This document shows positions 18,936 to 27,756 of a stretch of 32,282 nucleotides of DNA, one piece after another. Source of the stretch: Synergistaceae bacterium (lineage in GTDB: Bacteria; Synergistota; Synergistia; Synergistales; Synergistaceae); NCBI GenBank assembly GCA_012727545.1, contig JAAYHA010000090.1, forward strand, positions 1 through 32,282, in the 5' to 3' direction. Numbering within the stretch: position 1 is the stretch's first letter; each line of letters opens with the position of its first letter. Position numbers and translations under genes: made by a program. A model generated the notes under the pieces. The model was not told where the DNA came from. It was given only the letters and a program-made list of their open reading frames with translations, and searched no databases.

Positions 18936-20806
18936 TTTAATCTCTTAATTGCAGTGATTATGTTTTCCGGTGTAAGTCCACATTCGGTCCATTGCTCTGA
19001 TCTTGTTGCATGGGAGATGTATCTGTCCGGTACTCCAATGTTGATGACAGTGCAGTTCGGATGGTTGTTGCATGCGTGATCCGATATTATCTTTCCGGAT
19101 CCCCCGTTCAGGAAATTTTCTTCAGCTGTGACAACGATACTGTGCTCTTTTAGTATTTCAGAAATGCCGTCAATGTCCAATGGTTTGATAAACCTAAGGT
19201 CGACTACGGTGGGTGTTATCCCTTCTTCTGCACGAAGTTTTTCAGCGGTATTAAGCATGAGCTCAACGGTGCTGCCGATTCCGATAAGGCATACGTCTTT
19301 TCCGCCTGCCATGAGTTCGATCTTTCCCCATCCCGCAGGGATCCTTTCCTGACTGCCCTCGGCCTGTATGGATCGGGGCGCCTTCCCTCTGGGGTATCTG
19401 ACAGCCATCGGGGATCCCGTTTCAAGCCAACCGTTTACAAAAAACCTCAGGTCCACAGCATCTCTAGGGGCTGCTATTGTGATTTCCGGCATTGCACTGA
19501 GCCATGGTACATCAAGCAGTCCATGATGGGTCTCTCCATCCTCACCTACAAGTCCAGCTCTGTCGATACCAATAAATACGGGCAGTTTTGAAAGGCATAT
19601 ATCATGCATTACCTGGTCAGCAGCTCTTTGAAGGAACGTAGAGTATATACAGACTGCGGGTCTCATGCCCCCAGCGGCCATGCCCGCCGCAAAGGTCAGC
19701 ATATGTTCCTCTGCAATTCCTACATCAAAGAATCTGTCGGGAAATTTTTCTGCAAACCCGTTTAGTTTGGTCCCGTCTGTCATAGCAGCAGTGCAGACAG
19801 CGATACGTGGGTCGTGGCAGGCAGCCTCTGTAAGTGTTCCGGACATAACTTCACTCCATGAGGGCTGTGAAGCCTGCTTGTGATTTTGCGGTGCGTCAAG
19901 CGGAGTGTTCGGACCGATCCCGTGGAAGAAGGGTGCGTTATTCTCTGCCTCACAGCACCCCTTGCCTTTTTTAGTCAGGACATGTATCAGCACCGGTTCC
20001 TTGTAATGCCTGGCAAGCCGGAAAACTTCCTCCATCTCCTCAATGTTATGCCCGTCAAAGGGACCCCAGTAACTTATGCCAAGTTCTTCAAATATATTTG
20101 TCGGAAGAAGGAGCGACTTGAGTTTGGACTTGATCTTTTTTAGGGCATCCTCCAGTGCGTCTCCCCTCTTCAACGTATGGCACTGGTCCTTTATGAAATC
20201 TTTGACCTTAAGATACGTCGGGTTTACAGAGAGGCGGGCCAGATGTCCTGCCATCCCGCCTATCCTCGGGTTTATTGACATCTTGTTGTCGTTAAGGACG
20301 ATTATTATCTTTGTTTTGGTGCTTTCAACACAGTTGAGAGCCTCGAAAGAGACTCCGTTAAGAAGGGCCCCGTCGCCTATCACAGCAACAACTTCATGCT
20401 TCTGGCAGCTTATGTCCCTTGCCTTGGCGTATCCCATTGCTGCAGAAATCGAAGTGCTGCTGTGTCCGGTTGTAAAAAAATCATACGAGCTTTCTCCCAT
20501 CCTGGGAAAGCCTGCGATTCCGCCCTTGGTCCGGAGTGTATGAAAGCGGTCCATCCTCTTTGTAAGTATTTTATAAGCATATGACTGATGTCCTACGTCA
20601 AAAATGATTTTATCTCTGTCGGGGTCGAATGCCCTTAAGAGAGCAACAGTGAGTTCCACGGCCCCCAGCGAAGATGCCAGGTGCCCGCCGTTCTTCAGTG
20701 TTACCTGAAGGATCATTTCCCTAATCTCACAGCTTAATTTATTCAACTCACTGTAGGTGAGACCGTTGAGACCTCTGAAATCCCTTACTGATCCAAGCAT
20801 GCTCAT
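18932..20806 (-). CDS. dxs: 1-deoxy-D-xylulose-5-phosphate synthase
   Basis: GHLASSLGAVELTVALLRAFD, DVGHQSYAYKILT, VIGDGALLNGVSFEALN, DRAGLVGEDGETHHGLLDV. Confidence 0.97.
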   Translation of the reverse strand: MSMLGSVRDFRGLNGLTYSELNKLSCEIREMILQVTLKNGGHLASSLGAVELTVALLRAFDPDRDKIIFDVGHQSYAYKILTKRMDRFHTLRTKGGIAGFPRMGESSYDFFTTGHSSTSISAAMGYAKARDISCQKHEVVAVIGDGALLNGVSFEALNCVESTKTKIIIVLNDNKMSINPRIGGMAGHLARLSVNPTYLKVKDFIKDQCHTLKRGDALEDALKKIKSKLKSLLLPTNIFEELGISYWGPFDGHNIEEMEEVFRLARHYKEPVLIHVLTKKGKGCCEAENNAPFFHGIGPNTPLDAPQNHKQASQPSWSEVMSGTLTEAACHDPRIAVCTAAMTDGTKLNGFAEKFPDRFFDVGIAEEHMLTFAAGMAAGGMRPAVCIYSTFLQRAADQVMHDICLSKLPVFIGIDRAGLVGEDGETHHGLLDVPWLSAMPEITIAAPRDAVDLRFFVNGWLETGSPMAVRYPRGKAPRSIQAEGSQERIPAGWGKIELMAGGKDVCLIGIGSTVELMLNTAEKLRAEEGITPTVVDLRFIKPLDIDGISEILKEHSIVVTAEENFLNGGSGKIISDHACNNHPNCTVINIGVPDRYISHATRSEQWTECGLTPENIITAIKRLK

Positions 20807-20853
20807 TTAGAATCTCTCCAAGTTTATATTATTGGGATCAGGCTTATTACCTG

Positions 20854-20884
20854 AAAAAAAGATGCCTGCCGGTACATCGGCATG
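20854..20884 (-). terminator. rho-independent terminator between ispA and dxs
   Basis: Minus strand ATGCCGATGTACCGGCAGGCATCTTTTTTT: GC stem (TGCCG/CGGCA or ATGCC/GGCAT) followed by seven Ts. Confidence 0.65.
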
Positions 20885-20905
20885 TCGTCATAATTATCTA
20901 ATGGA

Positions 20906-21814
20906 TCAATGTGTCCTCCTCAGCAGATATTCTGTGAATTGAGGAAGAAAATCATCTTCAGGAAGTATCTTCAGTATTGAGTTCTTTGCAAGCATTGTCT
21001 CCACTTCTGCCATTTTCGCGGCTTTCTCCATCCCGTATACCGAAACATGAGTTATCTTTCCCTGTTCGGCATCCTTTCCGGGCGTTTTGCCAAGCTCTTC
21101 GGCTGTGCTGGATACATCGAGGATATCATCTATTATCTGGAACGCAGAACCTATGTGTGTGCCATACTCGTAACAGCAGCTGAGAAAATTTTCATCGTCG
21201 GTCCCGAGTGCCGCTCCCCCTGTAACTGCTGCCCTTATCAGCGTGCCGGTCTTAAGCGCGGCTATTTTTCGTACGTAGTCAGGGTCGTTGGCGGCAGGAG
21301 CTGTGTCCATGTCCAGGACCTGTCCTCCGCATACTCCGGCCGGTCCTATAGCGCTGCTGAATATCTGCATTGCCCTCAGTAGTTTGTGAGGTTCAACGTT
21401 TTTGCTGTGGCATAAGGGGAATTCAAGCGAAAGGGCAAGCAGCGCGTCGCCTGCAAGCACAGCAAGAGTCTCTCCAAAAACAGCGTGGTTGGAAGGTTTT
21501 CCTCTTCTCATGTCGTCATTATCCATACAGGGAAGGTCGTCATGGATAAGAGTTGCTGTATGGAGCATCTCAAAGCCAAGGGCCAAAGGGAGTGCATCTT
21601 TGAGAACGCATCCTGATCTTTCTGCCGCGGCAAGGCATAAAACAGGGCGAAGCCTCTTTCCTCCCGCAAAAAGCGAGTAATCCATTGACTCCCTGAGTTT
21701 TTCCGGAACGCCACTGTTTCTCAGCCCTGCAGATGCTTCGAGATAGTCTTCGAAAATATCCCTGTAGCGTTGAAATTCTTTTTTTACCTTTAGATCAGCT
21801 TCGGTCTTGCGCAT
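20906..21814 (-). CDS. ispA: polyprenyl (farnesyl/geranyl) diphosphate synthase
   Basis: GGKRLRPVLCLAAAE, LIHDDLPCMDNDDMRRGKPSNHAVFGE, QIIDDILDVSSTAEELGKTPGKDAEQGKITHV. Confidence 0.94.
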   Translation of the reverse strand: MRKTEADLKVKKEFQRYRDIFEDYLEASAGLRNSGVPEKLRESMDYSLFAGGKRLRPVLCLAAAERSGCVLKDALPLALGFEMLHTATLIHDDLPCMDNDDMRRGKPSNHAVFGETLAVLAGDALLALSLEFPLCHSKNVEPHKLLRAMQIFSSAIGPAGVCGGQVLDMDTAPAANDPDYVRKIAALKTGTLIRAAVTGGAALGTDDENFLSCCYEYGTHIGSAFQIIDDILDVSSTAEELGKTPGKDAEQGKITHVSVYGMEKAAKMAEVETMLAKNSILKILPEDDFLPQFTEYLLRRTH

Positions 21815-21816
21815 TA

Positions 21817-22032
21817 TCAGGCATCCTCTTTCTTCTGAGGCTCGAAGGGAACTTCCCCGTCATCAGCCAGAAGCGCTACCTTCTGTTTTGCTTCTTCTAG
21901 GTAAGCCCGGCAATCCCTTACCAGACCTATTCCCTTCTCAAATTCGGAAAGGGCGTCTTCGAGAGGAAGGGCGTCTCCTTCCAGCTTGCGTAGTATTTTG
22001 TCCAGTTCTGCCATTTTTTCGCTGAAGTTCAT
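21817..22032 (-). CDS. xseB: exodeoxyribonuclease VII small subunit
   Basis: FSEKMAELDKILRKLEGDALPLEDALSEFEKGIGLVRDCRAYLEEAKQKV; adjacent to ispA. Confidence 0.93.
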   Translation of the reverse strand: MNFSEKMAELDKILRKLEGDALPLEDALSEFEKGIGLVRDCRAYLEEAKQKVALLADDGEVPFEPQKKEDA

Positions 22033-22055
22033 CTATTTTCCTCCAATACTTTTAG

Positions 22056-22085
22056 TTGCAAGATTTTAATATCCTATGATACAAT
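22056..22085 (+). promoter_or_regulatory. sigma70 promoter of rpmB: TTGCAA-N18-TACAAT with extended -10 TGA
   Basis: -35 TTGCAA 22056-22061; -10 TACAAT 22080-22085; TG at 22077-22078. Confidence 0.7.
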
Positions 22086-22125
22086 GCACAGGTTGGATGT
22101 TCCAAGGTATAAGGGGGGAATAAAA

Positions 22126-22320
22126 ATGTCCAAGTTCTGTGATTGCTGCGGTCGCGGACCGGCGACGGGAAATGCCGTTAGCCACTCTAACCGTCACACA
22201 AGGCGTCGTTGGCTCATAAATCTTCAGAGTGTACGCATTGATGTAGGCGGCGGAGAGACACGCAAACTTCATATATGCACGAAGTGCCTCCGTTCCGGTA
22301 AAGTCCAAAGAGCCGTTTAG
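22126..22320 (+). CDS. rpmB: 50S ribosomal protein L28 (zinc-ribbon cysteine form)
   Basis: MSKFCDCCGRGPATGNAVSHSNRHTRRRWLINLQSVR...LHICTKCLRSGKV; RBS AAGGGGGG upstream. Confidence 0.95.
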   Translation: MSKFCDCCGRGPATGNAVSHSNRHTRRRWLINLQSVRIDVGGGETRKLHICTKCLRSGKVQRAV

Positions 22321-22336
22321 TAAACGGCTCTTTTTT
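22308..22336 (+). terminator. rho-independent terminator overlapping the rpmB stop codon
   Basis: AGAGCCGTTT-AGT-AAACGGCTCT followed by TTTTTC; the TAG stop lies at the hairpin apex. Confidence 0.85.
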
Positions 22337-22354
22337 CTTGTCACTCTTACCTTT

Positions 22355-24592
22355 TTAGTAGCCATTTTTAGCATTTGTGATCATATCCCTCGCCTCATCC
22401 TCGTCTACAAGGATCTCGCGAGGCTTAGATCCGTCTGCCGGACCGACGATGCCCATCAATTCCATCATGTCTATCAGTCGTGATGCCCTCGAAAAACCGA
22501 CCCTGAGCCTCCGCTGAAGGCCGCTTGCAGACGCTATGCCTGTTGACATAACAGTTTCCACAGCATCTTCCAGCAGGTCGTCGTCAAATGCGGCAGAGTT
22601 ATCCATGCCTGAGGGTCCATTCCCCTGTTTGTCTATTTCGATAAAATCAGGAAGTCCAAAAAGATTTACAAGGTAGTTGAGCCAGACGCAAAGCACCTGT
22701 TCATCTACCCATGGTGACTGGATCCTTATGGGTTTTGGGTGTCTGGTAGAGAGGAAGAGCATATCTCCCTTTCCGAGCAGTTTTTCTGCCCCTGAACAGT
22801 CTATAATAGTTCTTGAATCGACCGAACTGGGAAGTGTAAAGGCGACCCTCGCCGGGATATTCGCTTTTATAAGGCCGGTGATAACGTTTACAGAAGGCCT
22901 CTGGGTAGCCAGTATCAGATGAATGCCGGTAGCCCTTGCCATCTGGGCGAGTCTGCATATATATTCTTCGACTTCCTTGGGAGCCGTCATCATCAGGTCT
23001 GCAAGTTCATCAACCACTATTACTATGTGTGGAAGCCTATCCTTGGGTATTACCTTCTTGTTGAAGTTTTCAAGGTTTCTTACCCTTGCCTTTGCGAACA
23101 TTGTGTAGCGGGATTCCATCTCCCGTATTGCCCATGCAAGCACGTGAACAGCCTTCTTTGCGTCAGTGACGGGAGGAGTAAGAAGATGTGGAAGCTTGTC
23201 GTATATTGCCATTTCGACCCTTTTGGGGTCGACCAGTATCATTCTTAGCTCATCAGGGGCCCTCATTGAACATAGACCGACTATACATGAGTTGATAAAA
23301 ACACTTTTTCCCGAGCCTGTCGTTCCTGCAACAAGAAGATGAGGAAGTTCCTCAAGGCCTGTGATGACAGAATCACCGTTTACCGCGACTCCGAACGGCA
23401 GGGGAAGTGCTGCGTCAGACTCCTGGTAAGCAGGGTCCTCAATGATCGTCCTAAGAGGTATCCCCCTGCGTCTGGGGTTTGGGATCTCAATGCCTACGTA
23501 GGGTTTTCCCGGAATGGGAGCCTCGATCCTTAAACTGGGCACTGCCATGGCAAGTGCTATGTCATTAGAAAGTACTGCAACTTTGTTTACCTTTATGCCC
23601 GGTGCAAGCTGGATCCTGAACTGGATAACAGTTGGACCAACAAGGATCTCTGCAAGCCTTGCATCAATGTTGAACTGTTTGAGAGCTTTTATTATTTTGT
23701 CACCCAGGGGCATGGATTTTTCTTCGTCCATCTCCCCTTCATGGGACTCTTCATTTCCGAATATTTCTATCGGAGGAGGAAAGACGCCCTGCTCGATCCC
23801 ATCATATAAAGGATCTCGGTCCAGGTTGAACTCAGGATCCTGTACCTGTACACCGGAATATACAGAAGCTTCTGACCCTTGCAGGCCTAACCCTGTAACA
23901 GTAACAGGCGGCTCATCTATATCTTCTCCGGCCGGTCCGAAGTAATCCGAGCCCTCATATTCAGAAATATTGATCGCCTCATCCCGGGATGTTTTTTCCG
24001 ACAAATGTTCTCCTGAACCCTTCGCCTTTTTCTGGAAAAGAGTGAATATGGATGAACCGGGCAGTTTTATATTAGAGAAAATAGGAATATTGTAAAGTAA
24101 AATAGAAATATAGATTGAAAGAGCTCCAGCTATAAATGTGCCGAATGCTCCAAGCATTGAGAATGCCTGCTCAGCGAAAGAATTTCCGAATTTTCCCGGA
24201 GAAAGCCACATCGGATAGTTTGTGTTATCTGATGTCATAGTGTTCAGCCCGAGGAGCAGGGATGCCGTTAAAAACAAAAGCAGGGTACCCGCAGACTGTC
24301 GTATGAGGTGTGGTACTTTTCTTGAAAGTAGCTTTGAAATGCTGAAATATAGTGCAAAAAGGATGGGTATTATAGAAGAACCGCCGACCGTTTCAAGGAT
24401 CGCTGAAGATATATTCTTTCCCAGTGTGCCGGTCCAGGGGGTATAAAAAGATGCGGTAAGATAAAGAGAGATCAGTACAAGGACAATGTATGCAAGCCTT
24501 GTCCATGCTCCGCCGCCTGTAAGCTTTGCCTTTGTTTTTGGCTGACGTGAAGCAGGTTTTTCATCCCTCTTGCTTTTTTTTCCGAAGATCAT
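22355..24592 (-). CDS. ftsK: DNA translocase FtsK/SpoIIIE
   Basis: LPHLLVAGTTGSGKSVFINSCIVGL, ILVDPKRVEMAIYDKLPHLLTPPVTD, HLILATQRPSVNVITGLIKANIPARVAF; N-terminal TM segments; C-terminal gamma domain. Start trimmed from 24604 to the MIFGKKSK ATG. Confidence 0.95.
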   Translation of the reverse strand: MIFGKKSKRDEKPASRQPKTKAKLTGGGAWTRLAYIVLVLISLYLTASFYTPWTGTLGKNISSAILETVGGSSIIPILFALYFSISKLLSRKVPHLIRQSAGTLLLFLTASLLLGLNTMTSDNTNYPMWLSPGKFGNSFAEQAFSMLGAFGTFIAGALSIYISILLYNIPIFSNIKLPGSSIFTLFQKKAKGSGEHLSEKTSRDEAINISEYEGSDYFGPAGEDIDEPPVTVTGLGLQGSEASVYSGVQVQDPEFNLDRDPLYDGIEQGVFPPPIEIFGNEESHEGEMDEEKSMPLGDKIIKALKQFNIDARLAEILVGPTVIQFRIQLAPGIKVNKVAVLSNDIALAMAVPSLRIEAPIPGKPYVGIEIPNPRRRGIPLRTIIEDPAYQESDAALPLPFGVAVNGDSVITGLEELPHLLVAGTTGSGKSVFINSCIVGLCSMRAPDELRMILVDPKRVEMAIYDKLPHLLTPPVTDAKKAVHVLAWAIREMESRYTMFAKARVRNLENFNKKVIPKDRLPHIVIVVDELADLMMTAPKEVEEYICRLAQMARATGIHLILATQRPSVNVITGLIKANIPARVAFTLPSSVDSRTIIDCSGAEKLLGKGDMLFLSTRHPKPIRIQSPWVDEQVLCVWLNYLVNLFGLPDFIEIDKQGNGPSGMDNSAAFDDDLLEDAVETVMSTGIASASGLQRRLRVGFSRASRLIDMMELMGIVGPADGSKPREILVDEDEARDMITNAKNGY

Positions 24593-24593
24593 C

Positions 24594-25964
24594 TCAGGCC
24601 TCACTACCTCCTACTGTCATCCCTTCGATCAGCATTGATGGCTGTCCGTCAGTAACAGGTACTCCCTGTCCTGATTTTCCGCAGACACCGGGATCCATGT
24701 ACAGGTCTTTTCCCAGTGAAATAATATTTTTCAGTACGTCGGGTCCGTTGCCCGTGAGTATTGCACCCTTTACCGGGTATGATATCTTGCCCTTATTAAT
24801 TATATACGCTTCGGATACATAAAAGACAAAATCACCGGTAGTGGGGTTGACTTCCCCACCTCCCATTTTTTTGACAAGAAGTCCGCTCTCGGTCTGAGCC
24901 AGCATTGACTCAAAGTCAGAATTCCCGGGAGCAAGAAGTGTGTTGCTCATCCTTGGCACAGGAATATTTCTGTATGACTGTCTCCGGCCGTTTCCTGTCA
25001 GCGGCAGGCCTGACGCTTTTGAAGAAAGAATGTCAGTCAGATAAGCTTTCAATACTCCGTTTTCTATCAAAACGTTTCTTTTGGCAGGAGTTCCCTCGTC
25101 ATCATATCTGTATGAGCCATACAGGCACGGGATAGTAGGGTCATCTATCATCGTCACCGAATCGTGTGCTACTTTTTCTCCGATCTTGTCCCTGTATATT
25201 GAATGGTCCTTTTCTACTATATCAGCTTCCAGTCCATGTCCGCATGCTTCATGGATAACTGTGCCGCCGGCCTCTCCCGCCAGCAGGACCTTCATTTTTC
25301 CTGCCGGACATGGTTTTGCCTCAAGCATAAGAAGGGCTCTTTCAACTGCCGCGAAAGCGACTTTTTGCGGGTCTGAACCCGACCAGAAGTCAGTGTGCGG
25401 AACTGCCATGCAGCGCCTCTCCGATGCTGTCTGCAATGTTCCGTCTTTTTCTGCTATTATCTGCGCAGAAAAACTGCAGTATGTCCTGGTGTCCTCCGCG
25501 CAGATGCCGTCAGACCTTATTATAAGGACGTTCCTCTTCGATATGCTGTATCTGAAAGCTGCCTGCCTTATATATAGGGAACTTTTTCTTATCTTAAGAT
25601 CAAGCTCTTTCATATATCCGATCTCCGGAGGCGATATGTGTTCCTCCATCGTCAGGAGGGGTTCCCTGCCCTTTTCGGCATTAAGGGGCGGTGTACCGAA
25701 TGCAGAGGTCTCAGCTTCAGAAATGATCTGTGATATGCCGGATATGGAAGTGCCTGGTGAATGGGAAAAAAATGTTTTGTCTCCTGCGATGATCCTTGCT
25801 CCCGAACCATCTGTGTTTGAGGAAGAGAGTTCTTCTATCCTGCCGTCTTCGTAATGTGCCGAGTGTGCAGTTCCTGCCTGAATAAAAACGTCAGCGTACA
25901 CTGCACCTTTTTTATGTGTTTCGGCAAGCTTCTGCCTGATCATTTCAATTTGCTTTTCCTGCAT
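24594..25964 (-). CDS. tldD: TldD/PmbA family protein (TldD-like metalloprotease subunit)
   Basis: VIHEACGHGLEADIVEKDHSIYRDKIGEKVA (HExxxH), NVLIENGVLKAYLTDILSSKASGLPLTGNGRRQSY. Confidence 0.92.
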   Translation of the reverse strand: MQEKQIEMIRQKLAETHKKGAVYADVFIQAGTAHSAHYEDGRIEELSSSNTDGSGARIIAGDKTFFSHSPGTSISGISQIISEAETSAFGTPPLNAEKGREPLLTMEEHISPPEIGYMKELDLKIRKSSLYIRQAAFRYSISKRNVLIIRSDGICAEDTRTYCSFSAQIIAEKDGTLQTASERRCMAVPHTDFWSGSDPQKVAFAAVERALLMLEAKPCPAGKMKVLLAGEAGGTVIHEACGHGLEADIVEKDHSIYRDKIGEKVAHDSVTMIDDPTIPCLYGSYRYDDEGTPAKRNVLIENGVLKAYLTDILSSKASGLPLTGNGRRQSYRNIPVPRMSNTLLAPGNSDFESMLAQTESGLLVKKMGGGEVNPTTGDFVFYVSEAYIINKGKISYPVKGAILTGNGPDVLKNIISLGKDLYMDPGVCGKSGQGVPVTDGQPSMLIEGMTVGGSEA

Positions 25965-25981
25965 TTTCTCTCTCCTGTCGG

Positions 25982-26209
25982 TCAGCTTATATTGACTATA
26001 TTTATCTCCAGCCCCTCATCCTTAAGGCCTTCTATACATCCCAGCATGTCTCCTAAAAGTTCTGAAGGGGTGAAGACCGTTACTTCTCCTTTTTTAGGGT
26101 CGTCTGTCCTCAGGAGTCCTATGCCTTCGCATGCGTCTATAGTCCAACTGATATAGTATATATCCTTTTGCGGGACCTTAAGCGAGATAACGCTCAGTTG
26201 AGGCTTCAC
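25982..26209 (-). CDS. 75-aa protein resembling the DUF4911 family
   Basis: LKVPQKDIYYISWTIDACEGIGLLRTDDPKKGEVTVFTPSELLGDMLGCIEGLKDEG; start overlaps mltG stop. Confidence 0.65.
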   Translation of the reverse strand: MKPQLSVISLKVPQKDIYYISWTIDACEGIGLLRTDDPKKGEVTVFTPSELLGDMLGCIEGLKDEGLEINIVNIS

Positions 26210-27213
26210 TCGGTCCTCTCCCGCTGTTTTCTAAGATGTTCCTCGTATGTTTTGCTGAATATGTGGCTTCCTTTTGAAGTTGCAAAGAAAAAAAGGTAGT
26301 CTGTCTTAGCGGGCTGAAGCGCGCTTATCCATGAATCTTCCGAAGGAACGGATATCGGTCCCGGGGGAAGTCCGCTGTTTCTATAGGTGTTGTAGGGAGA
26401 ATCGATCTCCAGGTCTTTGTATGTAAGGCTCTTCTTTTTTATTCCCAGTTCGTCCCAGCAATAGATAACGGTGGCGCATGACTGGAGGGGCATCCATTTT
26501 TCTATCCTGTTTAAAAAGATACCGGCAAGAATGGGACGCTCTTCCTTTATCTTTGCCTCGCCCTCGACTATGGAAGCGAGTATCCCTCTCTGAGAAGTGA
26601 ATTTCTTGTCCGCGTTGTCCGGGAGGAACTTCCCCACCCTTTCCATCCATAACCTTGAAGCTCTCTGTACTGTCTGTTCTCCGACACTGTTGCCCGGAGC
26701 CAGGGAATAAGTTTCAGGAAGTAAGAAGACTATCCTGTCCCTTGGATCATCCGGCAGCAGCTCATGAAGCTCAGCGGGGAAATTATTATTTTCAGAGAGG
26801 GCCTTTAAAAGCCTGTCATCACCTTCGGGAAGTCTCAGTGCGGAGTTGATCGTACTGTACCTTGTTCCGGGTATTATCGTTACGTTATGAGTTACAGGCC
26901 TGGCTGCCTTAAGTTGGTTTGCCACAGTTATCTCATCACCGGGGGCAATAAGGTATGTTCCGGGCTTGAGAGTCCTGTCGATCTCAAGCTTGATCATCCA
27001 TTTGATAAGCTTATTGGCATCTTTGACCACGCCGGCCTCTTTCAGCGCCCTTGCGGCCTGTCCTGCAGACATCCCCCCGGTTACAGTGACTTCGATCTTT
27101 TTTGATGAGTAAGCGAACATATCAGGATATATGGCCGGCATAACAAAGCAAAGGAAACAGAAAAGTATCAGGGCTGTTACAGATGGTATCAGGTCTTTTG
27201 TCCTGTTCGTCAA
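26206..27213 (-). CDS. mltG: endolytic transglycosylase MltG (YceG-like)
   Basis: LASIVEGEAKIKEERPILAGIFLNRIEKWMPLQSCATVIYCW, SPYNTYRNSGLPPGPISVPSEDSWISALQPAKTDYLFFF. TTG start at 27213 preceded by GGGAGAG preferred to the ORF-track ATG at 27270. Confidence 0.88.
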   Translation of the reverse strand: MTNRTKDLIPSVTALILFCFLCFVMPAIYPDMFAYSSKKIEVTVTGGMSAGQAARALKEAGVVKDANKLIKWMIKLEIDRTLKPGTYLIAPGDEITVANQLKAARPVTHNVTIIPGTRYSTINSALRLPEGDDRLLKALSENNNFPAELHELLPDDPRDRIVFLLPETYSLAPGNSVGEQTVQRASRLWMERVGKFLPDNADKKFTSQRGILASIVEGEAKIKEERPILAGIFLNRIEKWMPLQSCATVIYCWDELGIKKKSLTYKDLEIDSPYNTYRNSGLPPGPISVPSEDSWISALQPAKTDYLFFFATSKGSHIFSKTYEEHLRKQRERTE

Positions 27214-27331
27214 AAAATTCTCTCCCAACTCTCCACGGCTTGTCCAATGGTCCAATGTTTGAAAGTACACACGTAGGAATTATACCTTTAATGGCGGTAA
27301 GGATAAATAGCGAAGTTGCCTGAAAGATATC

Positions 27332-27375
27332 GCTGAGCAATAGCTGAGCAGTGGCTGAGCAATAGCTGAGCGATC
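27332..27375. repeat. four tandem 11-bp repeats GCTGAGCRRTR
   Basis: GCTGAGCAATA-GCTGAGCAGTG-GCTGAGCAATA-GCTGAGCGATC, contiguous. Confidence 0.9.
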
Positions 27376-27396
27376 GTTAGAACCCAGGGGCAGGAT

Positions 27397-27657
27397 CGGG
27401 GAATTCGCGTCCTGGGGACTCTGGAGAATTGCGGCATAGGGCATGCCGCGGAGAATTTGCCTGACTCTGTCAGGCGGTGAATAAAATCCTTTTATATAGT
27501 TCTCCCCTCTGTTTACTATCGTTTTTGATCTATATCCTTTATTCGTCGTCCCCGATCTCAAAGCGCATTCGAAATGGTTCGAGCACTATGGTTAATTTGA
27601 ACCTCCGCAGCCTTTGGCCGCAATTCTCCGCGATGTGAAGCAAGCAAATTCCCCGCC
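27397..27657. repeat. cluster of five related motif copies (CGSRGAATTxGC type) in direct and inverted orientation, with two perfect 7-bp hairpins
   Basis: CGGGGAATTCGCG 27397; GGAGAATTGCGGC 27423; CGCGGAGAATTTGCC 27447; GCCGCAATTCTCCGCG 27617; GCAAATTCCCCGCC 27644. Hairpins GCGGCAT/ATGCCGC 27431-27449 and GCCTGAC/GTCAGGC 27459-27475. Confidence 0.8.
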
Positions 27658-27686
27658 TTTGCGTTTAACAACGTTTTAAAAAATGC

Positions 27687-27715
27687 TTGACATTTAACTA
27701 AAAGGAGAGTATATA
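27687..27715 (+). promoter_or_regulatory. sigma70 promoter of serine operon: TTGACA-N17-TATATA
   Basis: Consensus -35 TTGACA 27687-27692, 17-nt spacer, -10 TATATA 27710-27715; expected start about 35 nt before the leader ORF. Confidence 0.8.
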
Positions 27716-27756
27716 TGTTAACCATTCAACGGGGACACAAGAAAGGAGCGCTTTGA

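Noticed and set aside
25081-25854. 257-aa plus-strand ORF opposite tldD
   Set aside because: Entirely antisense to a well-supported TldD coding region; no recognisable domain.
27332-27375. Possible CRISPR array
   Set aside because: Repeats are 11 bp, contiguous and without spacers; no cas genes nearby.
27280-27561. 93-aa minus-strand ORF upstream of mltG
   Set aside because: Spans the tandem repeats and hairpins, lacks a recognisable motif and is better explained as structured non-coding DNA.
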